Origin: an uncultured Aeromonadales bacterium
GTDB taxonomy: Bacteria; Pseudomonadota; Gammaproteobacteria; Enterobacterales; Succinivibrionaceae
DNA length: 28,821 bases
Direction of reading: 5' to 3'
Assembly: GCA_902796095.1 (NCBI GenBank)
Contig: CADBNP010000134.1
Span: 1 to 28,821 of the forward strand
The translations under genes and the position numbers were made by a program. The notes under the pieces are model-generated. The model made no database searches. It was not told where the DNA came from and worked only from the letters and a program-made list of their open reading frames with translations. This document shows positions 14,624 to 23,701 of this stretch, piece after piece (within the stretch, counting starts at the first letter, position 1; each line of letters starts with the position of its first letter).

Positions 14624-15841
14624 TTATTTGGCAAATTCACCTGCAAGTCTTGCAATGATAAGCTCCTCGTTAGTTGGAATAACTGTTACCTTGCATTTTG
14701 AATCAGGTGTTGAAATCAGACCGCGGCCTCCCTTGTAGACAAGAGCCTGCTCATTCTTTTCCCTGTCAATCTTGATACCAAAAGGCTCTTCCAGAAGTTC
14801 AAGCACCTTCTCGCGCATACGGAATGAATTCTCTCCGATACCTCCGGTGAAAACAATGGCATCAACTCTTCCGAGAGGAACGAAATATGATCCGATAAAT
14901 TTGGCCAGACGATAGCAGAACATATTGAATGCCAGAGTGCATTTTTCATCACCGGCCAGTTTGCCTTCCGTGATACCGCGGAAATCCGATGTCTTTCCGG
15001 ATATGCCAAGAAGTCCGGATTCCTTGTTCAGGATCTTGCATACTTCCTGTGCAGTGAGACCGAGATTGTCACAGAGGAAGAAAATTACAGAAGGATCAAT
15101 AGAGCCGCTGCGGGTACCCATCATCAGACCGTCCAGCGGTGTTAGTCCCATGGATGTATCAATACACTTGCCGTTCTTTACTGCAGAAATTGACGCTCCG
15201 TTTCCGAGATGACAGGTGATTACATTAAAGTTGTCAGGATCACCGCCAAGTTCTCTGCAGGCCTCTCCGGCCACGTAGTAATGACTGGTGCCGTGAGCTC
15301 CGTAGCGGCGGATACGGTTTTCCGTGTAGTACTTTTCAGGAATTGCAAATCTGAAGGCATACTCAGGCATTGTCTGATGGAATGCTGTGTCAAATACACA
15401 TACGTGCGGAATGTCAGGGAAAACCTTTCTTCCTGCTCTTATACCCTGCAGATGAGCAGGGTTGTGAAGAGGAGCAAAAGGTATGCACTTTTCAATACCG
15501 GCCTCTACTGAATCATCAACAAGAGTAGGCTGACTGTATAAATCACCTCCGGACACTATGCGGTGACCGACAGCAACAAGAGAATCAAGCAGCTCCTTGT
15601 GACCTGCGAGAATGGTATCAACAACAAAATCTATAGCTTTTGCATGATCGGCCCCGGCACCAAGAGACTGCTCGGTTTTGTCCTCACCGTCAAAAGCCCA
15701 GCTGATGCGTGCATCTTCAAGATTCAGGGCCTCTGCAATACCGCTAACAGAAACCTTTCCATCCACTGGATTTACAATTGCAAACTTTACTGATGAACTT
15801 CCGCAGTTAACCACCAGCACATTTTTTTCATTAGAAGCCAT
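14624..15841 (-). CDS. ackA: Acetate kinase
   Basis: AckA interconverts acetyl phosphate plus ADP with acetate plus ATP; in fermenting cells it makes ATP while excreting acetate. The 405-residue protein is of family length. Visible motifs are VLVVNCGSSSVKFAIV near the start, GHRIVSGGD, the catalytic-aspartate segment FDTAFHQTMP, RRYGAHGTSHYYV, and the phosphate-binding HLGNGASISAV followed by DTSMGLTPLDGLMMGTRSG. An AAGGTG ribosome site precedes the ATG. The usual partner pta (phosphotransacetylase) is not adjacent. A TAGAAT box (minus strand, 15882-15887) is a possible -10 element. Confidence 0.98.
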   Translation of the reverse strand: MASNEKNVLVVNCGSSSVKFAIVNPVDGKVSVSGIAEALNLEDARISWAFDGEDKTEQSLGAGADHAKAIDFVVDTILAGHKELLDSLVAVGHRIVSGGDLYSQPTLVDDSVEAGIEKCIPFAPLHNPAHLQGIRAGRKVFPDIPHVCVFDTAFHQTMPEYAFRFAIPEKYYTENRIRRYGAHGTSHYYVAGEACRELGGDPDNFNVITCHLGNGASISAVKNGKCIDTSMGLTPLDGLMMGTRSGSIDPSVIFFLCDNLGLTAQEVCKILNKESGLLGISGKTSDFRGITEGKLAGDEKCTLAFNMFCYRLAKFIGSYFVPLGRVDAIVFTGGIGENSFRMREKVLELLEEPFGIKIDREKNEQALVYKGGRGLISTPDSKCKVTVIPTNEELIIARLAGEFAK

Positions 15842-16105
15842 GTCTTAAAACACCTTAAGATAAACAATAATCAACTGTGTAATTCTACCACAGGTCTGAA
15901 AAATACTCATTGAAGCAAATTTAAAAATTCATTGCCAGAAGAAAACCGGCTCCATGATTCACACCACGGGTGCAATTATTCGCAGAGCAATCATTCAGCG
16001 AATAAGCTGCTGACTCCTGCAATCCTGTCAGAAAAAAGAGCAGTCACCGTAAGAATTATTTTACAGGCGTTGCAGGCGGTTTTTCCAATATTTGACATGG
16101 CAGCA

Positions 16106-16133
16106 CTTGTAAAACATCAACATGATGTATACT
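16106..16133 (+). promoter_or_regulatory. Possible ppk promoter with overlapping palindrome
   Basis: TATACT (16128-16133) is a good -10 box with a weak CTTGTA-type -35 (16106-16111). The palindrome ACATCA-aca-TGATGT (16114-16128) fills the spacer and touches the -10, the right place for a repressor. The rest of the 321-base ackA-ppk gap holds no gene I can support. Confidence 0.4.
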
Positions 16134-16162
16134 TTTAGTCAAGTATATCTTGGGAGCCGCGC

Positions 16163-18391
16163 ATGAACAAAAAAGATGACAAAAACTCAGATCAGACAAT
16201 TCACAACGATCAGCTGATACACAAGGAGCTGAGCTGGCAGGCCTTTAATGAAAGAGTTCTGCAGGAGGCCCAGGACAAGAATGTTCCTCTGATAGAGCGT
16301 ATCAGATTTCTCGGAATTTACTCAAACAACCAGGATGAGTTTTTCAAAGTCAGAGTCGCTGATCTGAAGCGGCAGGTGCTGATAGATCAGTCAAGAACAC
16401 CAACGGTGGCAGATCCGAACCGGGCAGCAATAATACTGAAGAGAGTACAGGATCGCAGCCTTGCTCTCACTGCCGAATTCAATGAAACCTATGACAAAAT
16501 TCTCAGGGAACTGAAAAACAACAAGATATATTTCAAGGACTACAACGAAATATCACCGGCTCAGCGCGACTGGATCAAGGCATTCTTCAAAAACACGGTC
16601 AAACAGTACATCAGTCCCATCGTTCTGACCGAGGAAATGAACCTTCTGTCATTCCTCAAGGATGCATACACATATCTTGCGGTTGAAATGTTCAACGGCA
16701 TGGATAAGCAGTATGCACTGGTGGAGATCCCGGCGGATAAGGTTTCCAGAATCATTGAAATTCCTTCAGAAAATCACAATACCAAAAACCTCATGTGGCT
16801 GGATAATATCATCCGTGTCTGCCTTGACGACATATTCCACGGTTTTTTCAACTACCAGAGCATTGATGCCTACGCCATTAAAATCAACCGCGATGCCGAA
16901 TATATTCCATCACAGGAGCTCAACCACTCTGTTCTGGAAAATATGTCGGAGGGTCTCAAGCAGCGTCTGACATCAATACCTACCAGACTTGCATGCGATG
17001 AAAAAATGCCTGACGCCATGCTGGCCACCTTTGTGTCCAAGCTGAAGATGTCAGGTTTTGATTCTGTTACCAGGGGTCACAGGTACCACAATTTCAAGGA
17101 TCTTATGGATTTTCCGAATGTAGGCAACGAAAGTATGGAATATCCTCCGATGATGCCTCTTCACTGCCACGACTTCGACCGCTTCGCCACCATGTTCGAA
17201 GCCATCAGGGAAAAGGATATTCTTCTGTACTATCCTTACTACACCTTTTCATATATGACGGAATTTCTCCGCCAGTCTTCATATGATCCGTCGGTAATAG
17301 CCATAAAAATCAACATATACCGCGTTGCAAGAAACAGCATGATCATAAAGTCACTGATCGATGCAGCCAACAACGGCAAGCAGGTGACTGTTGTGGTCGA
17401 ACTTAAGGCACGATTCGACGAATCAAACAATATCGAGTGGGCAAAGCTGCTTACAGAGGCCGGAGTCAAGGTTCTCTTCGGCATGCATTCGCTTAAAATC
17501 CACTCCAAGCTGTGCATAGTAACAAGAAAGGAAAACGGAAAACTTACACGCTACTGCCATATTGGTACAGGTAATTTCAACGAGAAATCAGCCAGGATCT
17601 ACACCGACTTTGCTCTCTTCACCAAAAACGAGGAACTGACCCGGGAGGTGGATGATGTATTCGATTTCATCGAGGCTCCTTATATCAAACCTGACTTCCG
17701 CAATCTCATGGTATCCCCGATCAATGCCCGCTCAAGGATATATGAACTTATAGACAGCGAAATCACCAACGCCTACAGAGGCATGACGGCAAAAATCACA
17801 GTCAAGATAAACAACCTGGTTGATGACGGTGTAATCAACAAGCTCTACCAGGCATCCCAGGCCGGTGTTAAGATTGAAATGATAGTAAGAGGGATGTGCA
17901 CACTGATCCCGGGAATTGCAGGACTCAGTGACAATATCAGGATTATTTCAATTGTTGATCGCTTCCTTGAGCATCCGCGGGTAATGATTTTCCACAACAA
18001 CGGCAATGAAAAAATCTATATTTCATCAGCAGACTGGATGACAAGAAATCTCGATCACCGCATCGAAGTCGCAACGCCGATCTTCTCAGAAATTCTGAAG
18101 CAGCGGATCAAAGATATCATCAGCATACAGCTCAGGGACAACGTGAAAGCGCGCATAATAGACGAGGCTCAGAAGAACGATTATGTAAAACACCACAAGG
18201 GAGCGGAAAAAATCAGATCCCAGGTTGAAATCTACAAATATTTCTCAGAAATAGAAGATCACAGCAACAGTTCGTCTAACAGCAAAAACAGAACCGCACA
18301 CAAGGATAAATCCGAGCATGCTGATAAAACTGAAGGAAGCGAGAAACACAAAAAAAGAAAAAAGGCAGAAGCGGACAATTCTGACGACTGA
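16163..18391 (+). CDS. ppk: Polyphosphate kinase 1
   Basis: PPK1 polymerises the terminal phosphate of ATP into inorganic polyphosphate. The 742-residue protein has the four PPK1 domains: an N-terminal helical domain (ELSWQAFNERVLQEA, about 22-36), the head, and two catalytic phospholipase-D-like domains. The phosphorylated histidine is H447 in LKIHSKLC, followed by CHIGTGNFNE (465-474). The second active-site histidine is H604 in FLEHPRVMIFHN. It is longer than E. coli PPK (688), with a charged tail (about 700-742) rich in K, H, E and S. A GGGAG ribosome site precedes the ATG. ppx, often next door, is absent. Confidence 0.97.
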   Translation: MNKKDDKNSDQTIHNDQLIHKELSWQAFNERVLQEAQDKNVPLIERIRFLGIYSNNQDEFFKVRVADLKRQVLIDQSRTPTVADPNRAAIILKRVQDRSLALTAEFNETYDKILRELKNNKIYFKDYNEISPAQRDWIKAFFKNTVKQYISPIVLTEEMNLLSFLKDAYTYLAVEMFNGMDKQYALVEIPADKVSRIIEIPSENHNTKNLMWLDNIIRVCLDDIFHGFFNYQSIDAYAIKINRDAEYIPSQELNHSVLENMSEGLKQRLTSIPTRLACDEKMPDAMLATFVSKLKMSGFDSVTRGHRYHNFKDLMDFPNVGNESMEYPPMMPLHCHDFDRFATMFEAIREKDILLYYPYYTFSYMTEFLRQSSYDPSVIAIKINIYRVARNSMIIKSLIDAANNGKQVTVVVELKARFDESNNIEWAKLLTEAGVKVLFGMHSLKIHSKLCIVTRKENGKLTRYCHIGTGNFNEKSARIYTDFALFTKNEELTREVDDVFDFIEAPYIKPDFRNLMVSPINARSRIYELIDSEITNAYRGMTAKITVKINNLVDDGVINKLYQASQAGVKIEMIVRGMCTLIPGIAGLSDNIRIISIVDRFLEHPRVMIFHNNGNEKIYISSADWMTRNLDHRIEVATPIFSEILKQRIKDIISIQLRDNVKARIIDEAQKNDYVKHHKGAEKIRSQVEIYKYFSEIEDHSNSSSNSKNRTAHKDKSEHADKTEGSEKHKKRKKAEADNSDD

Positions 18392-18399
18392 TTTAATGC

Positions 18400-18428
18400 A
18401 GCCGGGAAATTTCTGAGAATACCCGGCT
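18400..18428 (+). terminator. Weak hairpin after ppk
   Basis: AGCCGGG pairs with CCCGGCT (18400-18406 with 18422-18428). No T tract follows, so it is only a possible 3' end. The rest of the gap to 18602 shows nothing else. Confidence 0.35.
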
Positions 18429-18602
18429 CCCGGATCTGACGGAGAGTTTTTCACATGCGGATCACCGCACTGAAGACTTCGGAATGACAGGAGGCGGACA
18501 CCGGCTTCGGCAACGGATCCATGGAAAGACATTAGTCCGAATTTTCAGATCAAAGTACAATATGCCTGCATCGGCATAGTCATCAGACATTCGGACAGTA
18601 CA

Positions 18603-21600
18603 TTAAACGGGATTATCCATCTTTTCTGCAACCGCTCCGTCACTTGAAACAAACATCAGACTCAACTGATCTTCGGGATCGGCAACAGTCTTCAGTGCAC
18701 CGGATATCAGATCCGCAGTTTCCTGATCTGAACCTTTCAAACCGTCACTTATTACAACACATTCAAGCATCGGTCTCAGTCCTGCCACTTCAAGAATACC
18801 TAATCCGGCGGACAGTGCAATCTGAAACAGAAGTGATGATCCGGCATTCTGCAGATTAACCATACTGCCACTATGATACTCATCCACCACCTCAAGATTA
18901 AGCGAGCGCACCGATGTACTTTCCTTTACAGTTTTAAAGCGGTACTGCTCTGAAATCCTGCAGAGATATTTGTCTGCAGCATCTGCCAGCATTTTCACGG
19001 TAACATTTTTAGACAACCTGGAAAATCCGTTCTCATATTCCTCATTCGGATCCTCGGGATCTCCACAGAGCAGTTCATGAAGATCAACGCTTTCCTCAAG
19101 TCTGCTCTGACACTGCTCATACAGTTCTGCTTCTTCTCTGTATTTCCTGACCACATCTTCACTGCTCCTGATTTCATCAGCCAGTTTCAGGCGCTCTCTG
19201 CGCTGTTTTTCTATCCATTCATGGTGCAGAATACCATCGGTCACATCATCAGATGAAACATTCGGAATATTTCTGAGACGCATACCATATTCCTCACGAT
19301 AAAGGCGCATGGCTGCACTAGCACTTTCAAAAGCTATTTCAGACGCCTCCAGTTCATCATCTATTCTGTCTGCCGATACTCTGAGTTCGCTGTAGAAAGA
19401 ATTGTCATGAGCCATCAGCTCATCAACCATATCCATTGAAAAATCACTGCTGTCTTCAACGAAATGCCGGATCCCGCTCTGGCTCTCACTTATATCCTCC
19501 CTGCAGTCATCAATTTTAGTCTGCAGCTGTTTAAGCGTCTGTTCCGCCACAGTGATATCCCTTGATATCCTCTCAAACTCCAGTGATGCGTTTTTAAGTT
19601 TCTGGTTTGTGCTGTCCGCATCAGCAGTCAGAACCTCAAGAGCATGCTCCACAGTATCATCCAGAGTCCTGCTTCTGGAAAATTCCAGCTCCTTGAGTTC
19701 ATCCGCCGCCCTGGTTTTCTCCTCCACGGCATTCTCCAGACTTGCTCTGCTGCCATCAAGCGTATTCCTGGCCACATTTTCTTCTGTAAGCAGATTCGAA
19801 TATGCAGCAGTCATTTTCTCGTATTCATCCTTTCTGGAAATGTAGAGAAGACACTCGTTCTTCCAGTCGACAATTGCAGCCTCCTTTTGCGAAATGGACA
19901 GACTGTCACGAATGAAGTTGTTGCACAGTTCATCCCACTTGTCTCCCATATAGGCGGTCAGAGTGCTATTCAATTCAGCCGCATCATTCTCATATGTCTC
20001 CAGATCAGATTTAAGATTTTTGATTTCTTCCTCGATTCTGCGGCAGGCATCCTCACACTCATCAACCACCCTGCGGCACTGTGAAACATTTTCCTTAGAC
20101 TGAACTACAGTGTTCTTGAGAACAATATAGTCTCTGAAGGTTCGATCGTTGCGATCCTTGAGATGAAGAAGCTCGTTAAATTCCTTGCTGTAGTTCTCCA
20201 CCATAGCCTTAATCTGAACCACGGCGTTCGCGATGCTCTGGCTGGTAAAAACTCCGTCACCGTTATGCCAGTGAACAGCGAGATTTCGTTCAGACGTTTT
20301 TTCATTAAGATCCTGGCAGATAAAATTCAGTGTCTGTGACATCTGCTCACAGATCTTCTCCTTTTCCGGAAGAACGCCGCTCAGTCTGGCGAATTCTTCT
20401 TCATTCCTACCGATGACTGATTTCAACTCATCAAGCTCTCTTATCACCCGTTCATAATCATCGCTGATTTTTACCCTGTTATCAGCCACATCTTTGATAA
20501 AACTGTTCAAATCAGAAACCACCGAACCGCAGAGAGGACACTGCTCTCCATCACTGATGTGGCAGCGCAGAGAATCAAGCCTGCCTATTCCATCCAGAGT
20601 TTCCTTTACCCTGAGAAGATTCTCTTTTTCAGACTCGAGGCTCTTTATCTTCTCTCTTGCCAGATTCGATGCTACAGAAAGTTCACCTGACATTCTGCGG
20701 AACTCTTCAAGTTCATTCTTAACATCTCCGTATTCAGCAAAAAGTCCGGTACACTTATCTATATCAGGCTGCAGGCTGTTAAGAAAATCTATATTTCTGC
20801 CAAGAACTGTTATTTTCAGATCAGCAGGATTCTCATCGGCACTGTTTTTCGCCGACGTAATATTCTCCATGGCATAGTCACTGTCATCCGCAGCTCTGCT
20901 TGCGGCATTCATCCGCTCCATGGCATCCGCCAGCTCTTTCTTTCTGTCCTCGTGCTGCCGACCCAGATTTTCAAGTTCTTTTGTGGCATTCCTGATACGG
21001 GCATCCGTTTCTATATACCTGGTCATGCTGTCAACGACCTTGTCCAGTTCCAGACAGCAGCGATCAAGCTCGGAATGCTGCTCTATATAGGATGAAAGAC
21101 TGTTCAGATCTTTTTCCATTGCCGAAGCACGGTTTCTCAAAGCAATGATACGCTCCTCTGCAGCAGCGAGTTCTGATTTCTTTTCCTTTACCTCATCCAC
21201 TATGGAATCATAACGCTGACGCTGTACTGCTATGACACCGTCAAGCCGCTGGGCTGCGGCAATGGCACTTTCCCTCTTTTCACGGCTGGACATAAATTCA
21301 TCAGCCGTTTTTTCCGCAACTGTCTGAATACTTCTGATCTCATTTCTTTCTGTAATCAGCTGCTCCAGATGATTTTTAAGTTCTGAATACTCCTGCTGCA
21401 GTCTTTCCAGAATATTCTGAGAGTTCTTCATCTTGCTGTATTCTATCTGACAGCCTTTAACCAGTCTGTCATACATATCAAGAATGCGTCGATCCTCCTT
21501 TGACGCACGCTGACTCTCCTGAAGCTGTCTGTAGCGAGCCTCCGCATTTCTGTAATCCGCAACAGCATCATTAAGGCGTTTCTCACTTTCAAGCAGCATC

Positions 21601-22007
21601 TCGAAATCATAAATAAGCTTCTCGGTATCATCTGCGCAGCCACGGTTCTCTTCGAGAAAATCAGAGGCATTCTGAAATTCCTCGTAGGTTACTGTTCTTA
21701 CGTCTTCCCTTTCAGTTTTCAGCTGTCTGATCCTCTGATTGAGAGTATCAAGATACGCACTGGCGTTTCTGATAACACTGCGCGACAGACTTTCACCGAT
21801 GATTTCACTGAATCTGGACAGTCTGTCAAAACTGCTCGCCTTAAGAAACTTTTTGACGTCATCAAGATCAAGAGCAACTGCCCGGCAACCGTCTGAAAGC
21901 TCAATATCTCTGATTCCGGGGATAAGTCTTATCTTTAAAAGTTCTTCTGAGGATTCAAGTTTTCTCCAGCTTCCGTCCGCATTCCTGCAAAAAACAAATT
22001 TATCCAC
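18603..22007 (-). CDS. SbcC/Rad50-like coiled-coil protein lacking ATPase motifs
   Basis: A 1134-residue protein, mostly coiled coil, with a zinc-hook motif CPLCGS at 490-495 near its middle, as in SbcC/Rad50. The first 75 residues resemble SbcC just after its P-loop region: ALDLDDVKKFLKASS then FDRLSRFSEIIGES corresponds to the Q-loop/lobe segment QGQFAAFL...LLEELTG. The P-loop itself is absent, and none is encoded in any frame in the AT-rich DNA upstream. The C-terminus aligns with the SbcC tail, but the signature LSGGE reads LQNAG (1052-1056), Walker B and its glutamate read VVISDG (1084-1089), and the H-loop reads VSS. An ATPase role is thus unlikely. The 3.4-kb frame is open throughout, which argues for selection. 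No sbcD is adjacent; rdgC is nearby, as in E. coli. AGGTGG sits unusually close to the ATG. Confidence 0.75.
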   Translation of the reverse strand: MDKFVFCRNADGSWRKLESSEELLKIRLIPGIRDIELSDGCRAVALDLDDVKKFLKASSFDRLSRFSEIIGESLSRSVIRNASAYLDTLNQRIRQLKTEREDVRTVTYEEFQNASDFLEENRGCADDTEKLIYDFEMLLESEKRLNDAVADYRNAEARYRQLQESQRASKEDRRILDMYDRLVKGCQIEYSKMKNSQNILERLQQEYSELKNHLEQLITERNEIRSIQTVAEKTADEFMSSREKRESAIAAAQRLDGVIAVQRQRYDSIVDEVKEKKSELAAAEERIIALRNRASAMEKDLNSLSSYIEQHSELDRCCLELDKVVDSMTRYIETDARIRNATKELENLGRQHEDRKKELADAMERMNAASRAADDSDYAMENITSAKNSADENPADLKITVLGRNIDFLNSLQPDIDKCTGLFAEYGDVKNELEEFRRMSGELSVASNLAREKIKSLESEKENLLRVKETLDGIGRLDSLRCHISDGEQCPLCGSVVSDLNSFIKDVADNRVKISDDYERVIRELDELKSVIGRNEEEFARLSGVLPEKEKICEQMSQTLNFICQDLNEKTSERNLAVHWHNGDGVFTSQSIANAVVQIKAMVENYSKEFNELLHLKDRNDRTFRDYIVLKNTVVQSKENVSQCRRVVDECEDACRRIEEEIKNLKSDLETYENDAAELNSTLTAYMGDKWDELCNNFIRDSLSISQKEAAIVDWKNECLLYISRKDEYEKMTAAYSNLLTEENVARNTLDGSRASLENAVEEKTRAADELKELEFSRSRTLDDTVEHALEVLTADADSTNQKLKNASLEFERISRDITVAEQTLKQLQTKIDDCREDISESQSGIRHFVEDSSDFSMDMVDELMAHDNSFYSELRVSADRIDDELEASEIAFESASAAMRLYREEYGMRLRNIPNVSSDDVTDGILHHEWIEKQRRERLKLADEIRSSEDVVRKYREEAELYEQCQSRLEESVDLHELLCGDPEDPNEEYENGFSRLSKNVTVKMLADAADKYLCRISEQYRFKTVKESTSVRSLNLEVVDEYHSGSMVNLQNAGSSLLFQIALSAGLGILEVAGLRPMLECVVISDGLKGSDQETADLISGALKTVADPEDQLSLMFVSSDGAVAEKMDNPV

Positions 22008-22427
22008 CTACGTCCAAACCCCGATGCAGTGCAAAAAAAGACAATATATTTATAAAATTAACAGATCTTTTTACGATACATAGAGCTGCATATCAAGTCA
22101 AATATTTTAAACCAGTCGTAAAATATACGTGATCTAAATCAATTTTTTTAATTTGTAGCACAGAAAATTTGCTCTGCATTCAAATTTTAAAATCCATATT
22201 TGAGATCCGCCCCGCATGAACGGCACGTTTTTTGCCGATAACCATGCACCGGTGTAAGGACTGACAGGATACCGGCGGATATCATCTCTCCAGAAGAGAA
22301 AGATGTTGAAAGTTTCTGCTGATTTCTAATTAGTCAGTCGTGTACGTGGCATCATGTGTTTTCATGATGATATGGGTTATAATTGAGAGTGTTTATTTGT
22401 GATAATCAGAAGGATTTGGATTGTATT
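22008..22427. other. Divergent intergenic region between the SbcC-like gene and a small unknown gene
   Basis: About 22020-22200 is very AT-rich and codes for nothing I recognise; I looked there in vain for the missing SbcC P-loop. The part 22201-22290 is GC-richer and contains several complementary pairs that could fold into a branched RNA (see findings). The right edge holds the promoter of the small gene. Confidence 0.5.
22350..22383 (+). promoter_or_regulatory. Promoter with overlapping inverted repeat
   Basis: A perfect TATAAT (22378-22383) is preceded by the perfect inverted repeat CATCATG-tgtttt-CATGATG (22350-22369), which covers the expected -35 position. This is the placing of a repressor or activator operator. 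Transcription would start near 22390, which rules out a TTG start for the next gene at 22383. Confidence 0.5.
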
Positions 22428-22730
22428 ATGAGTAAGGATTCGGAGTTTAAAGATATGGTTGCTCATTCCGCACCTCAGCTGATAAACCGCCTGTGGGACA
22501 GGATAGAAAGCGACTGCTACTACAATTTCGAGGATATACCGGCTGACTACAACCAGATCCATGAGGTAAGAATTGTCAGAGCCGGTTTCAAACCTTCTGC
22601 CTACAACTATATTTTCAACAATGTTCTCTATCCCGGTGATATCAGAGCAAACATAGCTGTTGGAAAAATGGTAAATGACATGAAATCAGACTTATTAAGA
22701 AAGCTCCTGCATCTGGAGGAAACAGACTGA
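22428..22730 (+). CDS. Small protein of unknown function
   Basis: A 100-residue protein I do not recognise. It starts at ATG 22428, about 38 bases past the predicted transcription start, with AAGGA 13 bases upstream. It has no signal peptide, membrane segment or cysteine motif (a single C30). The N-terminal half is acidic and aromatic (DRIESDCYYNFEDIPADYNQ). The C-terminal half (VGKMVNDMKSDLLRKLLHLE) looks helical. It stands between the divergent SbcC-like gene and rdgC, 65 bases before the latter. Codon use and a good promoter support it being a real gene. Confidence 0.65.
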   Translation: MSKDSEFKDMVAHSAPQLINRLWDRIESDCYYNFEDIPADYNQIHEVRIVRAGFKPSAYNYIFNNVLYPGDIRANIAVGKMVNDMKSDLLRKLLHLEETD

Positions 22731-22795
22731 CAGTTTTTATTTCACCGTCGGATAATTACACCGCCTCATCTTCTCTCAATATTCGGGATTTTTTT

Positions 22796-23701
22796 ATGTG
22801 GTTCAAAAATTTACGTATCTATCATCTCCGCGAAGAAATCAAAATCAATCAGGAAACTCTTGAAACACAGTTAAACAGTTTCTGTTTTACACACTGCAGC
22901 AGTGAACAGACGGAAACACAGGGTTTTGTTCCGCCTCTTGGTGAAAAAACCGACAGCCTTTATCACGTATCCGAAGGACAATTTCTGCTGTGCGCACGTT
23001 TTGAAAAGAAACTTCTTCCGGCTTCTGTAATCAAGGATACCCTTGCAGAAAAAATCGAGCAGTTCAGTGAGGAGCACGGACGTGATCCGAAGGGAAAGGA
23101 AAAAAATGAACTGAAGGATGCAGTAATGCTCTACCTGCTTCCGAAGGCATTTGCCATTCATTCTGATATTTACGCCTGGATTGATCCTGCCAACCGTCTT
23201 GTATACGTGGATGCATCATCCGCAGCCAAGGCTGAATCCGTTCTTTCTCTGATCAGAAAGGCACTGGGAACTCTTCCTGTCGAACCGCTCAGCGTAAACA
23301 ATGATGTGAGTGTAACCTGCACCAAGTGGCTGCTTAACAACACCGTTCCTTCCCATTTTGATCTGGGAGATCAGATAGTCATGTTCTCAACCCAGAATGA
23401 AAAGAAGGTTGTCAATGCCAAAACTGACAATCTGCTGGAGGACGAGATTATCAACCATCTCAAACAGGATAAACTGGTATCAAAAATCGCTCTCTGCTTT
23501 GACGAAAGCGTCAGCTTTACCCTTGATACGGATCTGGCAGTAAAGAGAATCAGACTGGCGGATGAATTCATAGTTCATGACGACGATGAACAGGAGGATC
23601 CGATGTCCAGACTCATAGCTGACATATACGCCCAGCTGAACCTGTTCGCCAGACTGACGCCTTACATTATCAAAGAGTTCGGCGGTCTGAGTCAGTCATG
23701 A
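22796..23701 (+). CDS. rdgC: Recombination-associated protein RdgC
   Basis: RdgC is a ring-shaped DNA-binding protein that limits RecA filament activity and is needed when replication restart is impaired. The 301-residue protein matches E. coli RdgC (303) along its length: MWFKNLRIYHL at the start, PPLGEKTDSLYHVSEGQFLLCARFEKKLLP, LKDAVMLYLLPKAF, the VDASSAAKAESVLSLIRKAL block, TKWL, and ESVSFTLDTDLAVKRIRLADE near the end. The start codon has no good Shine-Dalgarno sequence (GGGA then a T run). trhP overlaps its stop by 4 bases, so they are co-transcribed. Confidence 0.97.
   Translation: MWFKNLRIYHLREEIKINQETLETQLNSFCFTHCSSEQTETQGFVPPLGEKTDSLYHVSEGQFLLCARFEKKLLPASVIKDTLAEKIEQFSEEHGRDPKGKEKNELKDAVMLYLLPKAFAIHSDIYAWIDPANRLVYVDASSAAKAESVLSLIRKALGTLPVEPLSVNNDVSVTCTKWLLNNTVPSHFDLGDQIVMFSTQNEKKVVNAKTDNLLEDEIINHLKQDKLVSKIALCFDESVSFTLDTDLAVKRIRLADEFIVHDDDEQEDPMSRLIADIYAQLNLFARLTPYIIKEFGGLSQS

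Noticed and set aside
22008..22380. Frameshifted P-loop exon of the SbcC-like gene
   Set aside because: Reading the minus strand by eye I found no GxxGxGK(S/T)-like segment; the DNA is AT-rich and non-coding in appearance.
22383..22427. TTG start for the small gene before rdgC
   Set aside because: It lies inside the predicted -10 box, so it would not be in the transcript.
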